From contig JAMYWO010000603.1 in assembly GCA_024220525.1 (NCBI GenBank), positions 1-14,640 of the forward strand: a DNA stretch of 14,640 nucleotides. The letters are read 5' to 3'. Below, piece after piece: positions 9,877 to 14,640 of this stretch. Source of the stretch: Cochliopodium minus (lineage: Eukaryota; Discosea; Himatismenida; Cochliopodiidae). The notes below the pieces were generated by a model. The model was not told the DNA's origin and did no database searches. It saw only the letters and a program-made list of their open reading frames with translations. Both the position numbers and the translations under genes were made by a program. Positions within the stretch are counted from its first letter, which is position 1, and each line of letters opens with the position of its first letter.

Positions 9877-12800
9877 ATGATCACGAATAGCAAAAAACTC
9901 GAAAATTTGAGCAATATGTCTTTGCAAACATCGATGGATAAAGAGGAAATCAAGATCAATAATCTGCATGTTGATATCCTCAAGAAGATCCAGATGGAAT
10001 GCGAGCCCACGAGATTGAAGGTGGAGAAATATGACAAGAAGATAGAAGAGGAAAAAAAAATGATAGAACAAAGAAAGAACGAATCAGAGTATAAGAACAT
10101 CAAGAATTTCTATAAGGAACATAAAAATGCCAAATTGGGAAAATTCATCAATATCTTGGAATTAGGACGCACCTTCACGATTAAACTACATGTGAGGAAA
10201 TTAAATGAATTTTCGGAGAAAAAATTCATACAATGGTGTTCCAAGAAATTTTCGATCGACACCAAAGAGAAGCAGAAAAAGTTCCTCAATATGATGATCA
10301 TGGATAATATTCTTTCCAATGTTGAGATAAATAAGAAACCTAAGCTCAAAATTTTGGAGGTTGAGGAGAGGAAGAAGTTGAGGCAGAAAATCGAAGCGAA
10401 TACTACTGTGAAGCAGTTGCCTTTAACATTAGAAAGGTTGAAATTTTTTTATTTTTGTTATTTTTATCAATTTCATTAAATAGATTTCATTTAAAATTTT
10501 AAATATATTTTCATCAATTTATTTTCATTTCAAACTTTTAATTATTTTTTAATAAAGATTTTTTAATAAAGATTTTTTATTAAAAGTTCAAATATTTCTT
10601 TATTTATTAAAATTTATTTTATTTTCAAACTTTCATTATATTTAAATCATTAGTTAATATTAAATATTTTTAAATCATTAAATTTCTCAATAAAAATTAA
10701 ATATCATATTATTTTTTAATTTTTCATCAATTTTCTTTCACAATTTTATTTGAATTAATTAATTCCAAAATTTATTAATTTTTTATTAAAAGACTTTATC
10801 TTTCTAAAAACAAAAAATTTCCGAGACTTTCAGTACCCTACATCTTCTACAGCCTCATTGAAAAAATCAAACAATACGGAGGTAAAGAAGTGGAGAAGCT
10901 TTTCAGCAACTCTTCGATAGACGGAATGAAAAAAAAGCATTTCTTCGAGAAAATCAAGAAGACAGGCTACGTGGAGATCCAACACAATGACCCTCATCTC
11001 CCTGCCGCTTTATTGAAACAACTTTTATTCAAGCTCCATCCTTTATTGAGTTGTGATTGGTATCAGGACTTTACTATTGCCAAAAACGAAAGAGATTATT
11101 ACAAACTATGGTTTTTCAAAATTTTTTTTATTTTTTTTATTTTTTTTTCATTTTTTATTAAATTTTGACTTTTTTTTTAAATTTTTTTTTGGTGTAAAAT
11201 TCTTATTTTAAAAGATTAAAAAAAAAATATTTAATCTTGAAAAATGTTTCTGTGAATTTTGACATTTTTTTTGATAATTCTTAATTTAAATCTATAAATG
11301 ATTTTAAAAAAATTATTTTTATTGATTTTATGATTTTTTTTATTATTTTCTTTAAAAATTTTTTGATTTTGTATTATTTTATTGATTTTTTTTTTTTCAA
11401 TTTTTGTTCACAAGTTAATTAAACTCATTATTTTGATTTTTTGAATAGGATGAAACTTCCAGAATTAAATAAACAACTCGCGTTGTATTTATGTAGATTT
11501 ATAAGAGAGATGACGGAGGAGTCCGTTGTCTCCAAAACAAAAATGGATTTTCAACAATACGCTGCTCTATTTGCCCCTTCCCTCATTCGTGACAACAGAA
11601 CATACACTACTAAATTATCCACAAATCATGATAATCTCAAAAATATTTTTACCAAATTTTTTGATTGGATGTGGAAAGTTGATTTTTTATTTTTCTATTT
11701 TAAAACTTTTTTTTTTTAATTTTATTAATTTTTGTATACATCTTTTTTTTTTTTTCTAATTTTAAAACATTATTTTATTTTTAGTAAACCCTTAATTTTA
11801 ATTTTTAAATTTTATTTTTTTATTTTGTTTATTTTTATTTTTAATTTTAGAAAATTTATGACATTTATTTTATTTATTTTTCATTTTTTAAATATTTTTT
11901 TATTTTATGATAGAGATTCAACAAGTCGATTGTTCCTTTGGATTTGACAGCAAATCCAATCAGCGAAATCAAATTTGTCACAGTGACTGGAGTCTTGGGA
12001 AAAATGAGGAGCACTCACAGTAATAGAAACATTTTAAAAGATTCCTTAGAAACAAAAGATGGGGAAGAAGGTAAAATAAAAACAAAAACTAAAATTAAAA
12101 AATCAAAAAAAAATTAAATAAAAATAATAAATTGAAAATAATTAATTAAAAATAAATCAAAAATAAATATAAATTAAAAATAATTCAAAAAAAAAAATCA
12201 AAAAAATAAGTAATTATAATTAATCTAAAATATTAAAAACATCATTTTTTCAGAAATAAACTCTCCTGGTGAAGAGAATAAAGTGGAACAAGAACCAGAG
12301 ACTGAACCCGAAACAAAAGAAGAAGACAAAAAACCTGAGCTTGAGCCACTTGGACCTTCCCAATCCACCATGGACTTGTTGTTCATGAAGGAACTGGAGT
12401 CTGGTTTGAACGAAGTTAATGGTTTATTAGTTTTAGGTATTAAAATTTATTTTATTTAAATATTTAATTTTATTTTTTATTTTTTATTTTTTATTTGTTA
12501 TTATTTTTTTACTTTATTTTTCATTTTAGGTATTAAAATTTATTTTATTAAATTATTTTTATTTTTATTATTTTTGTTATTTTATTTGTTACTAAATTTT
12601 TTATTTTACTTTACTTATTTATTTATATTTCAAATTTTGATTTCATTAATTTTTTTAATACAGAAAACTCTTCCAATGAAGTCCTTGAAATAGAAAACAC
12701 TGTCCCAAAAGAACAGCCCAAAAAACCAGAACCACAAACTGTCGAAGAAACAAAAGTAACAAAGAAAGAAGAAGAGAAAATAGAAACCCCAAAAATAGAA

Positions 12801-13062
12801 ACCAACACAACACCCATAAAAAAAAAGGAGGAAATTAAAAAAGAAGAGGAAATTAAAAAAATGGAAGAAAAAAAAGTTTTAATTAAAGAAAAACCCCGTC
12901 TTGTCATCAAGGAAACACCTACTAATGAAATACCTGATGTACCTGATGTTAGTGTTCTTCATGTTAGCAATGTTAGTAAAGGCCACAGTAAAAACTTTAA
13001 AGAAAGTATTCTTCTTAATAATGTTTCTAAATTGACAAGGAGGGTTTTTTGTGGTATGAAAA
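9877..13062 (+). CDS. N-terminal part of predicted fusion gene: coiled-coil region, degenerate RhoGAP domain, Lys/Glu-rich linker
   Basis: Six exons: 9877-10436, 10826-11110, 11449-11677, 11914-12070, 12254-12436 and 12664-13062. If not spliced onward, the frame stops at TAA 13068-13070 (606 aa). Residues 1-187 are unrecognised and highly charged, with probable coiled coil around 30-80. A RhoGAP fold spans about 188-358: VPYIFYSLIEKIKQYGG at its start, NDPHLPAALLKQLLFKL for the helix before the LP motif, and QQYAALFAPSLIRD for the last conserved block. RhoGAPs stimulate GTP hydrolysis on Rho/Rac/Cdc42 through an Arg finger in GIFR. Here the site reads KLFSNSS, with Ser214 in its place, so the domain is probably a binder rather than a catalyst. 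Residues from about 411 form an EPETEPET / KKEEEIKK disordered linker. Exon 6 ends ATGAAAA before a GT at 13063 and can splice in phase to the actin exon at 13123. Confidence 0.82.
10437..10825 (+). other. Intron 1 of the RhoGAP-actin gene
   Basis: This 389-nt AT-rich intron has donor GTTGAA and acceptor CCGAG. Choosing the acceptor at 10825 restores R-L-S-V-P-Y, the usual entry into a RhoGAP domain. The CAG five codons later would give a stop. No gene is seen inside. Confidence 0.65.
11111..11448 (+). other. Intron 2 of the RhoGAP-actin gene
   Basis: This 338-nt T-rich intron has donor GTTTTT and acceptor GAATAG. The join gives YYKLWMKLPELNKQL, in frame in the middle of the RhoGAP domain. 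No other content is seen. Confidence 0.65.
12437..12663 (+). other. Intron 5 with a duplicated exon-intron junction
   Basis: The 26-nt sequence that spans the exon 5 donor (12431-12456, TTTTAG|GTATTAAAA...) recurs exactly at 12524-12549 inside the intron. This creates an adjacent AG|GT with a T-rich run before it. Confidence 0.7.
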
Positions 13063-13122
13063 GTTTTTAAAAGAAACGTACTTATTAAAAAATTAAAATT
13101 AAAAAAATTTTAACTAAAAAAG
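13063..13122 (+). other. Predicted 60-nt intron joining the RhoGAP and actin parts
   Basis: The donor GTTTTT at 13063 follows ATG AAA A. The acceptor TTTTAACTAAAAAAG ends at 13122, with TAAC-type branch-like sequence. The join creates AAG GGA GAC and removes the in-frame TAA codons at 13068 and 13086. The length is similar to other introns here (54-75 nt). Confidence 0.6.
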
Positions 13123-14640
13123 AGGGAGACAAAAAACCTATAGTGATTGATAATGGATCAGGTAATATTATTGTTTTTATTTTTATTTAAATAATTTATT
13201 TTTCATTAAAACAATTTTTTTTTTTTATTTTTTTTATTTTATTTTTTATTTTTTAGTATTATTTATTTATTTATCATTGTTTTATTTTATTTTTTTATTT
13301 TATTTTTTTTAATTTATTTTTTTACTTTTTTTTTAAAATTTACATTTACATTTTTTTATTTTTTAATATTAGGTATGATTAAAGCTGGGTTTGCAGGAGA
13401 TGATGCTCCTTCGAATGTATTCCCCACTATCATAGGAAGACCCAGACACGACCAAATAATGTCCAAGGGAGATTCTTCTTATTATGTTGGAGAAGATGCA
13501 GAAGAAAAGAGAGGTGTTTTAACACTAAAATATCCCATCGAACATGGTTGATAACAAATTAATTTTTTTTAAAAAGCTATTTTGTTTTTTGTTTTTTTAA
13601 AATTTTTTATTTTTTATTTTTTTTTTTCATTTTTCATTTTATTTGTTTTTTGATTTAGTTATATATTTTAATCCAATTATTTTTTGTTGATTAATTTTTT
13701 TTTTTATTTTTTATTTTTTATTTGTTAATTTTTTATTTTTTCATTTTTCATTTTAAAATTTATTAAAATTTATTTTATATTTTATTCATTTATTTTATTT
13801 TTTATTTTTCATTTTTCATTTTTCATTTTTTATTTTTTATTTTTTAATTTTTTGATTTAATTATAAAAATTATTGATTTTAATCAAGTTATTTTTTGTTA
13901 ATTAATTTTATTTTCATTTTAAAATTTATTTAATTATTTTTAATTATTTAATTATTTTTTCATTTTTCATTTTAAAATTTATTTATTTATTTCATTTTTT
14001 ATTTTATATTTTATATTTTATTCATTTATTTTATTTTTTATTTTTATTTTTTTATTTTTGATAAGGAATTATAAAAAATTGGGACGATATGGAAAAAATA
14101 TGGGACCATATGTTCAAAAAGGAGTTAAGGGTATCTCCAGAAGAACACGCAGTGTTGATGACAGAACCTCCTTTGAACCCCAAATCCAATCGTGAAAAAA
14201 TGACTCAGATCATGTTCGAAACTTTTGGTGTTGCAGCTTTTTATGTTGCAATTCCCGCTGTTTTAACTTTGTATTCTTCTGGATACACAACTGGTAAAGT
14301 ATCAATAAAATTTTATTTTTTATTTTTTATTATTTATTATTTATTTTATTTTTTATTATTATTTTTATTTATTTATTTAAATTTATATATATTTTTTATT
14401 TTTTATTTCAAATTTTTTATTTATTTATTTTAATTTTAAATTTATTTTTATATTTTTATTTATTTTAAATTTATATTTATTTTATATTTATTTTTTTATT
14501 TTTTTATTTTTTATCTTTTATTTTTTATTTCAAATTTTTTATTTTTTATTTTTTATTTTTTATATTTATTTTTTTATTTTTTTATTTTTTTATTTTTTTA
14601 TTTTTTACGTGCTATACAGTGGTTCACGTCAATTATGGGC
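13123..14640 (+). CDS. Actin module, N-terminal half, right-truncated; probably the C-terminal part of the RhoGAP fusion
   Basis: Exons 13123-13161, 13373-13546, 14066-14293 and 14620-14640 encode actin from residue 2 to about 156. Phosphate loop 1 is intact ([18 protein letters not shown]), as are [19 protein letters not shown] with the His73 equivalent, NWDDMEKIW and [12 protein letters not shown]. The protein is therefore a true actin relative, not a distant Arp. Odd points: there is no ATG of its own, since the reading frame opens as ..[13 protein letters not shown] with only AAA codons and stops upstream; the D-loop is one residue shorter than muscle actin; [11 protein letters not shown] has Pro for catalytic Gln137; and VVHVNYG replaces GIVMDSG, giving Asn for Asp154. 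The last two exons and the rest of actin lie beyond the edge. Actins normally polymerise and hydrolyse ATP; this copy may bind nucleotide poorly. A stand-alone gene starting at ATG 13056 would use the same splice. Confidence 0.85.
13162..13372 (+). other. Intron in the actin module
   Basis: This 211-nt T-rich intron has donor GTAATA and acceptor TATTAG. It splits the Gly15-equivalent codon of DNGSG|MIKAG. No other content is seen. Confidence 0.75.
13547..14065 (+). repeat. 519-nt low-complexity intron in the actin module
   Basis: Donor GTTGAT, acceptor GATAAG. The intron is filled with TTTTTCA/TTTTTTA 7-mers (for example 13804-13850) and two diverged copies of a GATTTAATTATA-like block. It joins EHG to IIKNWDDM in frame. 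No gene is seen inside. Confidence 0.75.
14294..14619 (+). repeat. 326-nt low-complexity intron at the right edge
   Basis: Donor GTAAAG, acceptor CTATACAG. It is almost entirely T/A with period-7 and period-8 TTTTTTTA arrays (14565-14607). No coding content. Confidence 0.75.

Noticed and set aside
13547-14065. Transposon or satellite remnant in the large T-rich introns
   Set aside because: There are only short-period A/T repeats, with no terminal repeats, target duplications or coding remnants.
13056-14640. Actin as a degraded pseudogene
   Set aside because: All four exons are open, junction phases agree and family motifs are kept. The changes are substitutions at specific sites, not frame breaks.
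1-14640. Reassigned stop codons
   Set aside because: Gene ends at TAA and TGA coincide with the expected ends of families, and no in-frame stop is needed inside a conserved domain once introns are removed.

Overview
The window is eukaryotic nuclear DNA from a very AT-rich, intron-dense protist genome. Introns follow GT-AG rules and have poly-A/T and AAAAAT/TTTTTA-type filler. Stops are TAA and TGA, so the standard code fits. Coding exons stand out as islands of balanced composition. The gene content (SLC1 carrier, MFSD2-like carrier, SVOP-like carrier, papain-prodomain-like secreted protein, RhoGAP, actin) suggests a free-living amoeboid or amoeboflagellate lineage. I cannot name the species, and this placement is inference. 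All gene models were spliced by eye, checking reading phase at each junction and using conserved family motifs.

Layout: the left 5.1 kb carries two minus-strand genes. One is a 3'-truncated SLC1 (glutamate/neutral amino-acid transporter) gene, which reads off the left edge. The other is a complete MFSD2/GPH-type sodium:solute symporter of about 483 aa. A divergent intergenic region of about 460 bp (5082-5544) separates them from the plus-strand genes: a 190-aa secreted two-cysteine protein (5545-6307), a complete 476-aa SVOP/SV2-type MFS carrier (6645-9413), and a long gene from 9877 past the right edge.

The long right-hand gene is the most unusual item. Its first six exons encode an N-terminal coiled-coil-rich region, a divergent RhoGAP domain lacking the catalytic arginine, and a charged Lys/Glu linker. 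Only about 50 bp after the apparent TAA of that reading frame, actin-coding sequence begins at the second residue of canonical actin, with no ATG of its own. A 60-nt GT-AG intron (13063-13122) would remove that stop and join the two in frame, predicting a pseudo-RhoGAP::actin fusion protein. The actin part also carries substitutions at the ATP-hydrolysis and phosphate-loop positions (Gln137 to Pro, Asp154 to Asn).

Splicing is unusual too. The SVOP-like gene needs a 5-nt and a 10-nt microexon. The SLC1 gene has 23- and 27-nt exons. The MFSD2-like gene has a 31-nt exon and an apparent GC-AG intron. No RNA genes, transposons or CRISPR arrays were recognised.
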